Positions 1 through 12,100 of a stretch of DNA of 64,000 nucleotides are shown here, piece by piece. Below the pieces are notes generated by a model. The model had not been told where the DNA came from. It searched no databases and saw only the letters and a program-made list of their open reading frames with translations. Positions within the stretch are counted from its first letter, which is position 1. Each line of letters starts with the position of its first letter. The translations under genes were made by a program, and so were the position numbers. Source of the DNA: Pagrus major (Eukaryota > Chordata > Actinopteri > Spariformes > Sparidae); NCBI RefSeq assembly GCF_040436345.1, contig NC_133215.1, positions 21,149,306-21,213,305 of the forward strand, written 5' to 3'.

Positions 1-1147
1 ACTGAAAGGTAAGATCATATGGTTGCATGATCTGATAAAAAATCATACTGTGATCATTTTGACACGTTATGATTGCAATATGATTCACGATTAATGGACA
101 TGATGATTCATGCATCACATCCATTTTGATTTTCATGGAAAAAACTATTAAAACCATGATGATGTGACATTTGTTGGGGTCTGCACCAAACAAATCTTAC
201 ATCTGGAGAAAAAGATTAGTAGGCCAGGGCATCTCTGCAGTGCTACAGCACTTCTTTATGATGCATTTTTGTCACACAGTTTACCTTTATGGAAAAACTG
301 CAGATTCTGCTGTTTGGTTATTGCTTTCCCATTGTGGTAAACGCACTGCTCTAATGCATTTTGTACTGTTATGCTATTATTACATTATTATCGCGTTATG
401 ATGGAATCTACCATAATGACCACATGAATTACTGAAAACATATTGATTCATTTTAAACATGCATCATCCCAGTGTTTAATATCACTTCAATAGCAGCGGG
501 TGCGGATTCCTTTCACTGCATCACTATGATGAAAAACACACATGTAGCTCGGGTTATTGTCAGGTGTAGCCAGCTGTATCATGGCCCTCGCCTCACTGAG
601 GCCATATGCTGGGCAGACTAGAGGTAGAGGATGTCTTTTTGTATCTCACTGATCATCTCGATAACTGATGTGAAATCCATGGGGGCCCCACCCAGCCTGA
701 GAGACAGATTTCATAAATATTTCGTTGTCAGGCAATAAACACGAAAAAGTAATGAGGAAATGTATGCGCACGCCAAACAAGGCCTACATTTAACTCTAAC
801 GTCTGGAGCCGAGCCGCCTGGTCCGCACTCGCTAGCAAAGCAGCTTCTCCAGCTACAAAAGGGAGGGTACATGTGTGCTATGTTGCTAGCTAGCGCTGCT
901 GAAAATGGGAATGGTCCATCCCAGCAGACAAAACGGGAAGGTGTGGTACCGAGCTGCATCCTCTCAGCGTCCTCCCTCGCTCAGCTGTAACCATTTCGAA
1001 GCGGTTACAGACAAACACTTACAGACAGGGGTCAGGGGAAAAATGTCTTATATTTACGTGAACCTATGAAGCGTTGAGGTTAACGTCAGAGGATGCTGGA
1101 CTTGTTGGCTTCATGGTGGCTAACGGGTTACAGAACGACGCCTTTAC
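1..1147 (-). other. JPT1 intron 1 (partial), no other gene seen
   Basis: This stretch follows the splice donor of the JPT1 first coding exon on the minus strand, so it should be intron 1, continuing off the left edge. I looked for the next JPT1 exon (the conserved VLRPPGG segment) on the minus strand and did not find it. Positions 1-560 are AT-rich with many short TGAT/ATCA runs. Positions 760-1000 are richer in CG and hold short open frames on both strands that match nothing I know. Confidence 0.5.
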
Positions 1148-1203
1148 CTGGAACTGCTTTTAGAACCGGGCTCCATCCCTTGATACGTCGTGGTCGTCGT
1201 CAT
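1148..1203 (-). CDS. jpt1: JPT1 (HN1) homologue, first coding exon only
   Basis: Jupiter microtubule-associated homologue 1 is a small, mostly disordered cytosolic and nuclear protein. The exon reads ATG at 1203-1201 and encodes MTTTTTYQGMEPGSKSSS plus two bases of an Arg codon. It stops at a GTAAAG donor (1147-1142). Human JPT1 starts MTTTTTFKGVDPNSRNSSR, and the exon likewise ends in the Arg codon. The run of five Thr after Met, the length and the splice phase all fit. Position supports the call: in human, JPT1 lies next to SUMO2 on the same strand, as here. The remaining exons are outside the window. JPT2 is the alternative, but the synteny favours JPT1. Confidence 0.78.
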
Positions 1204-1760
1204 TTTCGCACAAGAAGTCGTAGAATATTTATAAATCTGATAGGATACACGCGAATTACACTTTCATTAGCAGCACTTCACCGCCTCATCATTGTCTATC
1301 CTAGCCGGTGGCTCCCAATAATCAACCTGCCTCCAGTCCAGTCTGAGTGGATCACAGTCAAGCTGGCCAGGAGAAGATACCGCGCTTCCGGCCAATATTT
1401 CAAAATAAAATGTGTTTGCTTGCTTTTTAGTGTCATATCGAAGTTAAATCAAATCATGTATAAATTGTTTGTTTGAGGAGTTGATGATTATGGGGTAACG
1501 GGTTGTGTTTATGACCCCGTAGTTCATCAAAGGTGATTATTTAGAGTGTAATTTGAAAGCACAAACGCTGTATTTCCGGTCTCTCTGCATGTTTCTGGGT
1601 GCTTCTCTTAATACATCAACGGGTTTGATAGAGGTGCGGGTGGAGAGGGCGTTTCCACAGCCTAAGCACCGCCCACAAGCTAACAGCTCCGTCTATGATT
1701 GGTTCCTGGTACATTAATCAAGCCTGTGATTGGAGGACGTGCTTACATGACAAGCGCAAT
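1204..1760 (-). promoter_or_regulatory. Candidate JPT1 5' UTR and promoter region
   Basis: Upstream of the JPT1 start on the minus strand there are two CCAAT boxes (seen as ATTGG on the plus strand at 1698-1702 and 1729-1733) and an Sp1-like CACCGCCCAC at 1667-1676, all within 70 bp. This suggests a TATA-less promoter about 460-530 bp upstream of the ATG. The transcription start cannot be placed from sequence alone. A plus-strand open frame at 1093-1476 runs across this area but is antisense to the exon and resembles no known protein. Confidence 0.35.
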
Positions 1761-2403
1761 GAGGTTGACCCATAAACTATCTATCAGTTTTGTTCGTGTA
1801 TTCAAACAGCTACTGTTTATTTTAATCTTATTGAAGAACACATTATTCAGAGAGGATAGTAGTGTGAAAAAGAAAAAGGTTTTGAAAATGAATTAGAATG
1901 TGTGGAATAAAAGGTCGCTACATCTGGTTCTGCTTCATCAATTTGTTCATAATGAGTCCAACACTGTTATGAGTGCAATACAAGACCAGCGGACTGGTTT
2001 TCAAACCTTGTCGCCTACATTACCCACAATGCAACTTAACCACTGAGTGATATCACTGGAGGCAATTTATCAGATTACATACAGCTTCCTCTGGAGATGG
2101 ATTTTTACCACTTTTTCTTAACAGCAGTAATAGTAGTAGTATGCAGTAATACTCTCCAATACCTATAAACACACTTTGATATGTGAAGTTGGTGGAGTTA
2201 CCCTTTAAGTGAGGACATTATGCTATTAGTAGATCAGTTTACTCAATGCTGCCTTATTTGAGACAAGCCATTTCTGCATTTGAGATAAATGACATTCATT
2301 CATTTGTCTTGAGCCACATCTTGTTTATAGACTCAAAGTTTGGAGTTTAGGTAAACAATAGCAGTCAGGAGACAGCTGTGCAACAGCCCATAAAACCTCC
2401 AAA
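1761..2403. other. Intergenic, no gene seen
   Basis: AT-rich DNA between the JPT1 upstream region and the Tc1 element. No exon, RNA gene or repeat that I can name. Confidence 0.4.
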
Positions 2404-3699
2404 TACAGTGCATCCGGTAAGTATTCACAGCACTTCCCTTTTTCCACATATTGTTATGTCTCCTGAGATGTTCAATTAGGTGCCTGTCTGGGCTCTGGCT
2501 GGGCCACTCAAAGACATTCACAGAGTTGTCCCGTAGCCAGTCCTTTGTTATCTTGGCTGTGTGCTAAGGGTCGTTGTCCTGTTGGAAGATGAACCTTCCG
2601 CCCAGTCTGCGGTCCAGAGCGCTCTGGAGCAGGTTTTCATCAAGGATGTTTCTGTGCATCGCTGCATTCATCTTTCCCTCGATTCTGACTTGTCTCCCAG
2701 TTCCTGCCGCTGAAAAACATCCCCACAGCATGATGCTGCCACCACCATGCTTCACTGTAGGGATGGTATTGGCCAGGTGATGAGTGGTGCCTGGTTTCCT
2801 CCAGACTTGACGCTTGGCATTATGGCCAAAGAGTTCAATCTTTGTTTCATCAGACCAGCAAATTTTGTTTCTCATGGTCTGAGAGTCCTTCAGGTGCCTT
2901 TTGGCAAACTCCAGGGGGGCTGTCATGTGCCTTTTACTGAGGAGTGGCTTCCGTCTGGCCACTCTACCATACAGGCCTGATTTGTGGAGCGCTGTAGAGA
3001 TGGTTGTCCTTCTGGAATGTCCTCCTCTCTCCACAGAGAGACACTGGAGCTCTGTCAGAGTGACCATCGGGTTCTTGGTCACCTCCCTGACTAAGGCCCT
3101 TCTCTCAATTGCTCAGTTTGGCCGAGCGGCCAGCTCTAGGAAGAGTCCTGGTGGTTCCAAACTTCTTCCATTTACAGACGATGGAGGCCACTGTGCTCAT
3201 TGGGACCTTCAATGCTGCAGAAATGTTTCTGTACCCTTCCCCAGATCTATGCCTCGATACAATCCTGTCTCGGAGGTCTACAGACAATTCCTTGGCCTTC
3301 ATGGCTTGGTTTGTGCTCTGACATGCACTGTCAACTGTGGGACCATTTATAGACAGGTGTGTGTCTTTCCAAATAATGTCCAATAGACTGAATTTACCAC
3401 AGGTGGACTCCAATCAAGTTGTAGAAACATCTCAAGGATGATCAGTGGAAACAGGATGCACCTGAGCTCAATTTTGAGTGTCTTGGCAAAGGCTGTGAAT
3501 ACTTATGTACATGTGATTTTTTTGTTTTTTATTTTTAATAAATTTGCAAGGATTTCAAACAAACTTCTTTCACTTTGTCATTATGGTGTATTGTTTATAG
3601 AATTTTGAGGAAAATAATGAATTTAATCCATTTTGGAATAAGGCTGAAACATAAAGTGTGGAAAAAGTGAAGCGCTGTGAATACTTTCCGGATGCACTA
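2404..3699 (-). mobile_element. Tc1/mariner transposon, inactivated
   Basis: The element is about 1.3 kb, flanked by TA on both sides (2404-2405 and 3698-3699). Its terminal inverted repeats begin with CAGTGCATCCGG on the left and end in the matching complement CCGGATGCAC on the right, and the match extends through GTATTCACAGC and a TTTTTCCACA stretch. The minus strand encodes a Tc1-type transposase in pieces. From 3321 comes the N-terminal helix-turn-helix region (MKAKELSVDLRDRIV and on). From 3082 down comes the catalytic part with [11 protein letters not shown] and FQQDNDP, and from 2530 comes the [11 protein letters not shown] block. The first two pieces are in different frames (331 bases apart). 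A TAG interrupts the reading just after DNDP, and the last Asp block reads DRHLIEHL. It is therefore a dead copy. Confidence 0.93.
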
Positions 3700-4169
3700 T
3701 GATGGGGGACATATTCAGATGTGGGTATGTTAGGCCTATTCTGCAGACGGTTACTTCCACACAACTGACCAGATGTTGACTAAAGAAAACTATCATGGTG
3801 CTACCCTTTTTCGGCAGACACGTTTTTTCTTGACTGGCTCAAAGATGTTAGCAAGATTTGTCCCTTTTTTTTTTTTTAAACACATCTCAGTGATTCTGAG
3901 CAGGCACTGAAGATGTAAAGGATGATTGAAACGTGTCAAAGGGTAAGAGAAAAAAAATATTCCTGCATAATTGCGGTTAGTGCTCTTTAAACTAAATGAA
4001 AACCATCTTAGATGGATGAAAATGAACCTTTTCATTTGTTTTGCATGTCTGGTTTTCTGTCGTAGGCTAAGAAACCAATACATTGTCTTTATTAACAGTT
4101 TACCTACTGCTTCTGATAGTATCTGCTGGTTTAATCCCCTTAAAAACCCATTAAACAAACAACAGGGAC
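3700..4169. other. Intergenic between Tc1 element and SUMO2 3' end
   Basis: AT-rich with poly-A and poly-T runs (for example T-run 3867-3878). Short open frames on both strands look random. No feature recognised. Confidence 0.4.
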
Positions 4170-4624
4170 ATGTGTTTAAAAAAAGACTCAATTTATTCCA
4201 ATAATACATTTTCATATCAACAGATGTGAATTTAAAATGCAGGCTTACTTAACAACAATAACAAAATTCCATCTGAATCAGAACCTCAATAACATAAGTA
4301 TAAAAACAAAAGGACCAAGGTGTTTTCTTCCAAAACTTCCAGAAAAAAAAGAAAAGATCATGAGAAACTTTTAATTTCTTCAGCACATTAGCTGCAGCTT
4401 ACAGGTCGTCTACACGGCACAGTTCATACATGTTAACATACATATGACGGCGTTGTAATCTAGGTACACCAACTGTGCTGCTGCTGCTGCTGCTGCTGCC
4501 GCTGCCTTTGAGCATTTTGTAAGAGTATTCCACTAGATGGTATCAACACTGGTCATGAGCATTTGAAGACTGGGCATGTTCAGGGATCAAAGGGGGAGGT
4601 AGGGAGGTCTTTAGGAAACAGTCT
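4170..4624 (-). other. SUMO2 3' UTR with polyadenylation signal
   Basis: Downstream of the SUMO2 stop on the minus strand, the first canonical AATAAA is at 4197-4192 (TTTATT on the plus strand), giving a 3' UTR of about 450 bases. It contains a short CAG-type triplet repeat, eight units, at 4476-4499. The exact cleavage site cannot be read from sequence. Confidence 0.6.
4476..4499. repeat. Triplet repeat (TGC)8 in SUMO2 3' UTR
   Basis: Eight perfect TGC units on the plus strand, which is (GCA)8 in the SUMO2 transcript, followed by an imperfect CGCTGCC tail. Simple sequence, probably length-variable. Confidence 0.85.
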
Positions 4625-7097
4625 TTAGAGAGAAGAGCCTCCGGTTTGCTGTTGGAACACATCAATCGTATCTTCATCCTCCATTTCTAGCTGTAAGAAA
4701 AAGTTCAAAATATAGTTGAGTCTGTTATAGTAGAGTAGTTGTGTGAAAGACAAAATACATGAGCATTAATCCCAGTGCTCATTCAGTATGGAGGCATGCA
4801 TTGCCTGAATTTTCACATCCACAATAAAGCCTGTTCATAATATTGCCTTATCACCATATGACAGCTGTAACTCAAACTGGATGGCAGCCACTGTGACAAT
4901 GACGTTTTGTTCTGCTTTATATTTTCCCTCCATTTCTTGTGACTAACTTAACACTTCCTGCATGTGCTTAACAATGACTGTATTTTTATGCGAAGGCAGT
5001 GGTAGGTCTTTACTGTGAAGCCATTTAGGAAGTGCTGACTGCAAGTGAGGGCAGCTAACGTCACCAAAGATTAGTTCAGCAGTTATCTGGAAATAGATTT
5101 AGTTTTTTTTTTGTCTTACTTGAAGTTAGCTGGAACTTTGGCTGAAGGGCAAAGTTTATTTCATTACATTTCTTGCGAAACATGATGAGACTGACTTAAT
5201 GATACATATGTAATAGAAGCAAAAAGGGGGGGAAGCTTCATAGACAAAATGTAAACCCTTTCTTTTATATACCCTGTTTTATGGAGATAAAGAGGCAGCA
5301 CAACTGCGCCATGGACTCTGATCTTTTGACAGTGCTGTTTCGTAAAATCTGTGCTCTATCTTTATACAACATCAGCTGTAACACATTACGTATACTTAAC
5401 AAGGATGACTGACGGCACGTAAGCCCTCAGGACAGTCAAATGTACGTTTAAGAGTAACTTAACAGCACACAGATAGGCTCTGTTTACATGGAGCAACTCT
5501 GTATTTCTACAACTGTTTCACAGCTGTTTAATGGCATCAATTTAAATCCAAGTCAGATTTAGACAAAAAATTTAGACAACCATGTGCCAATAACATTTCT
5601 TCAATTTAAAAAGGTATTTTGCAATTACGAGTAACATTCGGTTTCAGAATAACTTTACACTTTCATGTGTAGCCTTACCTGCGAGGGTGTGTCTGTTTCA
5701 TTGATGGGCTGACCGTCAAATCGAAATCGTATTTGTCTCATTGTCAGCCCCTGTGTGGGTGGACAGAGACATATTGTTTAAAACACAGAAGGGAGAACAA
5801 TCTTTATGGGTCAAACTGACATAGGTGTGTCTATTGAAATGCAAATTAGTAATACTATTACACCCAGAATAATCTAGGTAATTATGGTCTATTCACTTCC
5901 ACATTGACAACAACCTACTCATGCTACCAGCATCGCAATGAAAGTAAAGATGACTCTTTTTGAGCAGTAGCAGCAATTGTGTAGCACTCTCACCTGCCGT
6001 TCACAATAAGCTTTCATCAGTTTGCTGAGAGGAGTGTGCCTTTTGATCTTGAACTGCACCACTGAGCCATCCTGTCCTGCCACCTTCAGGTTGATGTGCT
6101 CATTGTTCTCTGTCTTCACTCCCTCCTGAATGAGAGAGAGAGGCAAAAGTACAAAAGTTTTAGGAAAGTGAAGTTGAACCCAAAAGTGATGCAAGGACAC
6201 ACAAGAAGATTGGTAAAAGGTTACCTGCAGAATGTGTTATGCATGTACCCCCAACTTCAATAACCCTCGGATCATAAACAGCTTTAAGATTGATCTACAG
6301 TGTGTGCTTCAAGACAGAAGTATAACTAAGCCAATCACATCATGAGTATGAATTAGGTTACCACCTTTATATGGTATATATGATACAGGACTGGTGTGCC
6401 ACAGAGCACAGAGAGCAGGGCAACATTACAACTTCAGTGTTAGCGTTAGCATTAGCATTAACCAAGTCAATTGACGATAATGGCCTACAGCTTACAATAA
6501 TGTCCAACGGCCTAGTCAGAGTGGAAAACACATCTTGCACTTATCCACAGTCCCTCTCATCTTTAGACACTTGGATGCGGGCTTAGTGAACATGAATAAA
6601 TAGTTAACCCAAATAACATCAGTTAACAACTGACGATTTATCCACGATTCATTTGGACCCGTTATGTTGTACACCGCTGTCTCCGACGTTAGCTAATGTT
6701 ACTCACTTTTCTTCGGTTCTTGTTGACGTTAGCCGAGCGTGAAACAACTAGCGTATATCACTACACGTCGCATTTGCACAGCTAACACTGATAGCGCCAT
6801 TTGTGAAGCGTTGGGTTTGTTTGTAATTGATTATTTCTTTCATTCCACCCGGCTTTCGGGCTAGCCTCGTTAGCTTATTATGCTAACTACACCCACTCGG
6901 TTAGCCTGCTAGCTAACGCGGTAGCTCCGGTTTGTGCCGTTGGCTTTCTCTGTTATAATGCCACCGTTGATGAATTGGTCTCACGGGCGGCTTTTCGTGG
7001 TGTCTTCTGTACACTTATTGCACACGGATGGGGTAAACGCTACAGAGAAAAGCCCTTTAGAAAATGCGCTCCTCACCTTGGGTTTTTCGTCTGCCAT
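4625..7097 (-). CDS. sumo2: SUMO2, small ubiquitin-like modifier
   Basis: SUMO2 is conjugated to lysines of nuclear proteins through E1 (SAE1/UBA2) and E2 (UBC9). Four minus-strand exons join in frame: 7077-7097, 5994-6125, 5679-5750 and 4625-4690, giving 96 aa. All junctions have GT/AG signals and are in phase 0. The protein starts [20 protein letters not shown] and contains the ubiquitin-fold core ([20 protein letters not shown], then [18 protein letters not shown]). Lys11 lies in a VKTE acceptor consensus, the site used for poly-SUMO chains. The mature C-terminus is QQQTGG (residues 88-93), and a three-residue tail SSL must be cut off by a SENP protease. SUMO3 is nearly identical in sequence, but the neighbours JPT1 and GGA3 match human SUMO2. 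A Pro-Ser-Gln replaces the usual Pro-Ala-Gln after the INETD block. The duplicate letter (a or b) cannot be decided here. Confidence 0.96.
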
Positions 7098-7579
7098 GGC
7101 TGCTGCTGCTGTGCGTCCGCGCCTGTTCTGCTGCGGCTGCGCTGTCCGACGCGCCACTTTGCGTCGGCTGCGGTGCACACAGCTGCGCCAGATCAACTGA
7201 GCGCCCTGATACACACTGTACCAAAGATGGGACATGCACCCTTCCAGAGTCTATATTACAATATCCGCTTACACAGAAAAACATTTTAATAATAAGGCGT
7301 TTGAAAGATGATACCAAAGGTGTATGGCGTACGTAGGTATTTTGATATGCTTGTGCTTTTCCATTTTGTTCTAATCTGTTTTACTCCACTAGAGGAAAAT
7401 GCCTTGCCTGCTACATCAGTACTGTTACTTTTGACACTTTGTTTCTTTATTAAATGCAGGACTGACTTGCATTGAAATGGAAATACAACCCAATAAAGTT
7501 GTGGTTAATGTGCTACTGCATTGATACTGGTGTTAAGACCCTGAAAAATGAGGCAAAAATATGTGAAAATTGTAATACA
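7098..7579. promoter_or_regulatory. SUMO2 upstream region, CpG-rich near the start
   Basis: About 480 bp separate the SUMO2 ATG from the probable GGA3 polyadenylation site. The first 120 bp (about 7098-7215) are rich in CG and CTG and are the natural place for the SUMO2 5' UTR and promoter. I see no TATA box at a fixed distance. A plus-strand open frame at 7064-7336 that looks like a signal peptide is antisense to SUMO2 exon 1 and is judged a chance frame. NUP85, which lies between SUMO2 and GGA3 in human, cannot fit here. Confidence 0.5.
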
Positions 7580-9135
7580 AATAGATCAATGTCATTCTTT
7601 ATTTTCCCATGCACAGAAATAGCTTTTCAAAAAAATATACAATGACAAGTTCATTGAACAATCTAAGACAAATAAATAATTTCATAAGAAATATGTGGAG
7701 AATCTCCTATATAGCACTAATAACCCCAAAAAGACAAAAAAAAACAAAGAAGTTAGTTTTTGATGAACACATGGCAAACCTAATGCTTTAAATTAACAAC
7801 CAAGTTTTTTACTATTGATATATTTTGTCAAGATTTACTCAAAGAAATCTTTTCCTAGTTTGATACAGGAAAAGCCCACACAACCTACACATTTACACCC
7901 AGGGGGGATAACCTATCCCTTTAGCTTGGTTTCCACAACATTGTCTAACTGCAGGGGCAAGGGCAAAGTTATACATGGCATTTAATTAACTTTGTCTCCT
8001 GTCTTCCAGTTGATCCTTATCCTTAAAAGATTATGTTGTGCCTGCCAAGGAATAGTGTATCATGTCTCTGGCATAAGGCTGCTGTTATATCTTGCAGGAA
8101 TTACATTTATATATTAAAATGCTATCCCGAGTGCACAGCCTGACCATGTTATGTGACATGTAAGTCATCAGAATCCACCCTGCTGCTACAGAATGTAACA
8201 TATTATAAAATATCTGTCTGAATATTTTGTAACATTAAAGCCTCCTAGACAGACCCCTACTGATTTGTGCCTTTCTTACTGCAATACTGATAGTGTCCAT
8301 CATAAGAAGAGTAAGCAGAAGGAATACGGCTGTCGATTGCAACACAATACAGTAATTAAACAGATGTTCCTCCCCAAACCAAAATAAATAATACATTCAT
8401 AATAATAAATACTGAAAGACTAAAAAGCATAACAGGAGTTTGAGTTGAAGTTTGAGTCTGAACCATTCAGCAGTAGTGATTGTGAGGCGTACTGGAAGAG
8501 GTCAACTGGCAGTAACCGAATCTTAATGAGCCAATCTGTGGCAACAGAGGGGCTCTTGTCTGCTCCAGTTTAAATTCTTTAACGTAAAATATTGTTATCA
8601 TACACAGTCGGCACCAAATCATGTGAAATGCAGGTTGTGGCCACATGTTCATATGACCCTGGCTTCACAATCTCCTTCAACATGTGTGTTTGCTGTATGT
8701 TAAGACTGTCTGGCAGCCAAAAGTGCAAGTACTTTCTGATCAGTTCTGACTCAGTCCTGAGGGACTGATGTAAATATGAACATTAAAATGAGAGAAAACG
8801 GGTATAATAATAGTAAAAATATAAAAATAACTTAGCAATATTTAACATCTTCAATTAATTTCCCACATAACCGTCCATGTTCACTTTACACCATTTGTTA
8901 GTGCACCACACTGACTACCTCTGGCACTGCAGTAAAGTAAGTTGGATGTATGCTACAGGACTTTGGCTACTTCAGAGGTCCATTTCAAGCAGAAAAACTC
9001 CTTCAAGGTCCATTAAAGTTAACCTTATATACTTCAAAATTTCCTAAAAGCATTCCACTAGTGTCCTTTCCTCTTGACCTCTGAGCTGCACTGACAAACT
9101 CAGTTGTTTAAGACGCCTTGTCTCGTCTGGCAGGG
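7580..9135 (-). other. Probable GGA3 3' UTR
   Basis: On the minus strand, downstream of the GGA3 stop, the strongest canonical signal is AATAAAG at 7602-7596. It gives a 3' UTR of about 1.5 kb with no other gene inside. The stretch is AT-rich with several TTTAT and ATTTA motifs. The end is inferred from the signal only. Confidence 0.45.
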
Positions 9136-12100
9136 CTATAGAGCCCCCCACCTGTCAGCAGGCGGAAACTCATTCACCTCCCCGACTTCAGTGTGTGACT
9201 GCTCTCCCAGCGTGAATGTCAGCTTGTATCTCATCCGGACCTTTTCCTGCAAAATAATTACACATTCACACACTCAGATTGGCAGTTTTAACTAGCTTGC
9301 TCGAGCACATAGGATTATGGGCATCGTCATTTGTCTGTGATCATTATATCCTTAAGGCATAATAGTTGGCATGTAAGACTGTAAGAAGAAGGGGAGATTG
9401 ACATGACCTTGAATATAAGTAAAAATACTGCTGCAGCAAGAAAGTGCTCTATTAATTAAAATGTGACTTATTGCATTAATAAATGTATAAACACCAAGAA
9501 AAGCTCCAGGCTGAGCTCTACCTTGAGAGGATTGGCAAGCAGCATGACCTGAGTGATGGCAGCAGGGGGAAGGATTGGGTTAAAAGGAGCCAGCTCTGTG
9601 CCTGAGGGTGGTTGCAGTCTCACTTTCATCATCTGAAGAATTAGCAGAACAGACATTCGTGAGCATTAAACTGAAGCAGCAACCCATTTAAATGTCATTT
9701 CCAAGCAAATGTTTGATTTAATGAGTTGATCGTCTGCCAAAGCGAATTCTTTGAAATTAAAACGCACACCATGTAGCTTCCAGTGCAGTAACAGTGATAT
9801 CACGGAGGCACAGCAAGTTTTACCTTGGGCACAGCAGCCTGCAGAACAATGTTACTGACAGGCAGTGGAGCTGTGTTAAGCATGGACGCCACCATCACAA
9901 GTACATCAGGTCTGCCTGCTGGACAGTCGGTGGCGAAATGCAGCAGAACGCGGACGCCGTTTTTGTCATATGCCGTCACAGGACACACTTGACCTTAAAT
10001 GGGGTAAAACAGCAACAGCGCAATGACTCACAAATACACCACCTCTTTCTGTACTGAAATTATGTTCGAGTAAACAATAACAATGTGATTTAGGAAAATA
10101 TCATGCAGTTTGCTGTTGTCACCACCAAGTGGCAGTGATGTCTAAAGTTCAGTTTTCCAATGACCAACCAGTCTCAAATAAGGAGAAAGGTGTTATTTTC
10201 TAGAAATATAGAAAAATACATAGATTAGTTCTCTAAATTACCTGCACTTATAGAGACATGACCTCTTCATCCTGGTGTTTTTTAATCGCTCTCTGTGATA
10301 ATCGGCTCTACAACGAATTCTAAAAAGGTTGTGAGATTAGGCCTTTATTTCCTTAATAATAATTCCTTAATCCTAATGATATAATATGATCTAATATACA
10401 ATATGATTCAAGCTATGTTCAACTTTTGAGGATATAAAGCCCATTTGTCATGTAGCATAACTATAATAAACACTACACTGTGTAATCTGTGCACAAAATA
10501 TAATACGTTGTATTAGATTTGGGGGTAAATGAGGTTAAATGTCCTCTACAGTGTGTCTGCCCTGATTAAATGCTAACTGCATAGATGGACCACTTGCAAA
10601 TCCTTAAGTGAAAAATAATGGACCCCAAATCAACTTAATAGTTCATTCATTTCTTAGTTGCAGGTCTACAAAATTGCAGACTTAATGTCCTTGTATGTCT
10701 CAAATACTTTTCTGTCAACCCACTCCTACATAAATTATGAAAAGCAACTAAATAAACTGTATTACTGTAAGAAAAAAGAAAAACAAACAGCCAATTTCAT
10801 GGAACTCACTTGGCTTGATTGCATCCAAAGGGACAAAGACATTGGCCAGGGACACCTCTTGTCCCCTGCCTGGACTGGCCTGGCTCAGAGGGAGGATGGG
10901 GGACAGAGAGCGTAACAGAGGGCTGTCATCTGCCAGACTCTGGGCAGGTAGGGGAGTGGAGCCTCCTAGGAGCAGTGAGGTGGATGTGGTGGAGGTGACG
11001 CCAAGACTGGAAGACAGAGTAGCAGGAGCGAGCAGATCCTCACTCTTGACCTGCAGGCAGCCAAAGTCCATCCCACCGGGTGTACTGTGTGGATAATTAA
11101 AGTAGACATTACAGGCCCCATAATTCTTAAACTTTTAATGACCGACATAAACATTGATAACAATTAGATAACAGAAGCATGATGCAAAAAAACACTATCT
11201 GAAGTTTCAAAACAAACTCTGCGGGGTCAGCTTTCAAAATCATTGGTGAAATGGTTTGGCACTTCAATTCACATAAAAACAAAAACAAATCTCAAGCCGA
11301 CATCTTAACGAGTGGCAGCTAGACACTTACTGCATCATGACCACTTCAAAAGATATCAGTCACAATCCTCGCATTTTGATTTAAAAGAGACAATACAAAA
11401 GGGCTCTTATGCCTTTAAATCTATTCTAAACAATATTCTAAAAAAAAAAAAAAATGTTTAGTGGCGTTCTGGGAATCAATTTGCACTTTGGAAATCAGTG
11501 TTTGGGGTGCACTTAAAATGTCATGTCACAGAAAAGAGAAATCGCTATTACGCATCTCAGAGGGCAGAGGTGCCTTTTTACTTGGGTATTTAGGCACCCA
11601 CTCATGCCAATCAGGGGGATTTTTTTAAAAGGCATCATTTTCTAAAATTGCTTTAAAATACAATAAAGCATTCAAGATGATATGTGTGTTGGATTGGTGC
11701 AGATCCATTTTCCCTCCCCAATTTAACTTGTGGCAGAAGTACTACTCACTTTTTAGGACTGCCCAGATCCAGCAAGGCGAGGTCTTGCAGATTGTGAGTG
11801 AGAGAAGTTGACAGCGAGTGGGATGCTTCAGGTGAAGTTGAGACCTGCTGTGATTGAATGCTGAATGACGGAGGAAGAGCAGCTGGAAAAGTGGTTGTCA
11901 GCACTGAACTGAGTGGCTCTTGGAATGTGGATGATGTTTTTGAGACAGAGTCTGAAGAAATCAGAGGCATGGAGAACACAGGCCCAGGGAAACTCAAGGC
12001 AGAGGCGCTTGTAGATGGAGATACGGTGGAGCTAACAGGAGGTACCGTCATAGAAAGGGCATCAGGAAATAACGAAGATGAGGAGAACGCAGGAAACGAA

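Noticed and set aside
1093-1476. Plus-strand open frame of 127 codons
   Set aside because: It lies antisense across the JPT1 first exon and upstream region. The composition is random-looking and there is no similarity that I know.
2901-3386. Plus-strand open frame of 161 codons
   Set aside because: It is the antisense shadow of the Tc1 transposase.
7064-7336. Plus-strand open frame of 90 codons with a signal-peptide-like start
   Set aside because: It is antisense to SUMO2 exon 1 and its promoter, has no recognisable mature domain, and its Leu/Ala/Cys richness comes from the CTG-rich CpG region.
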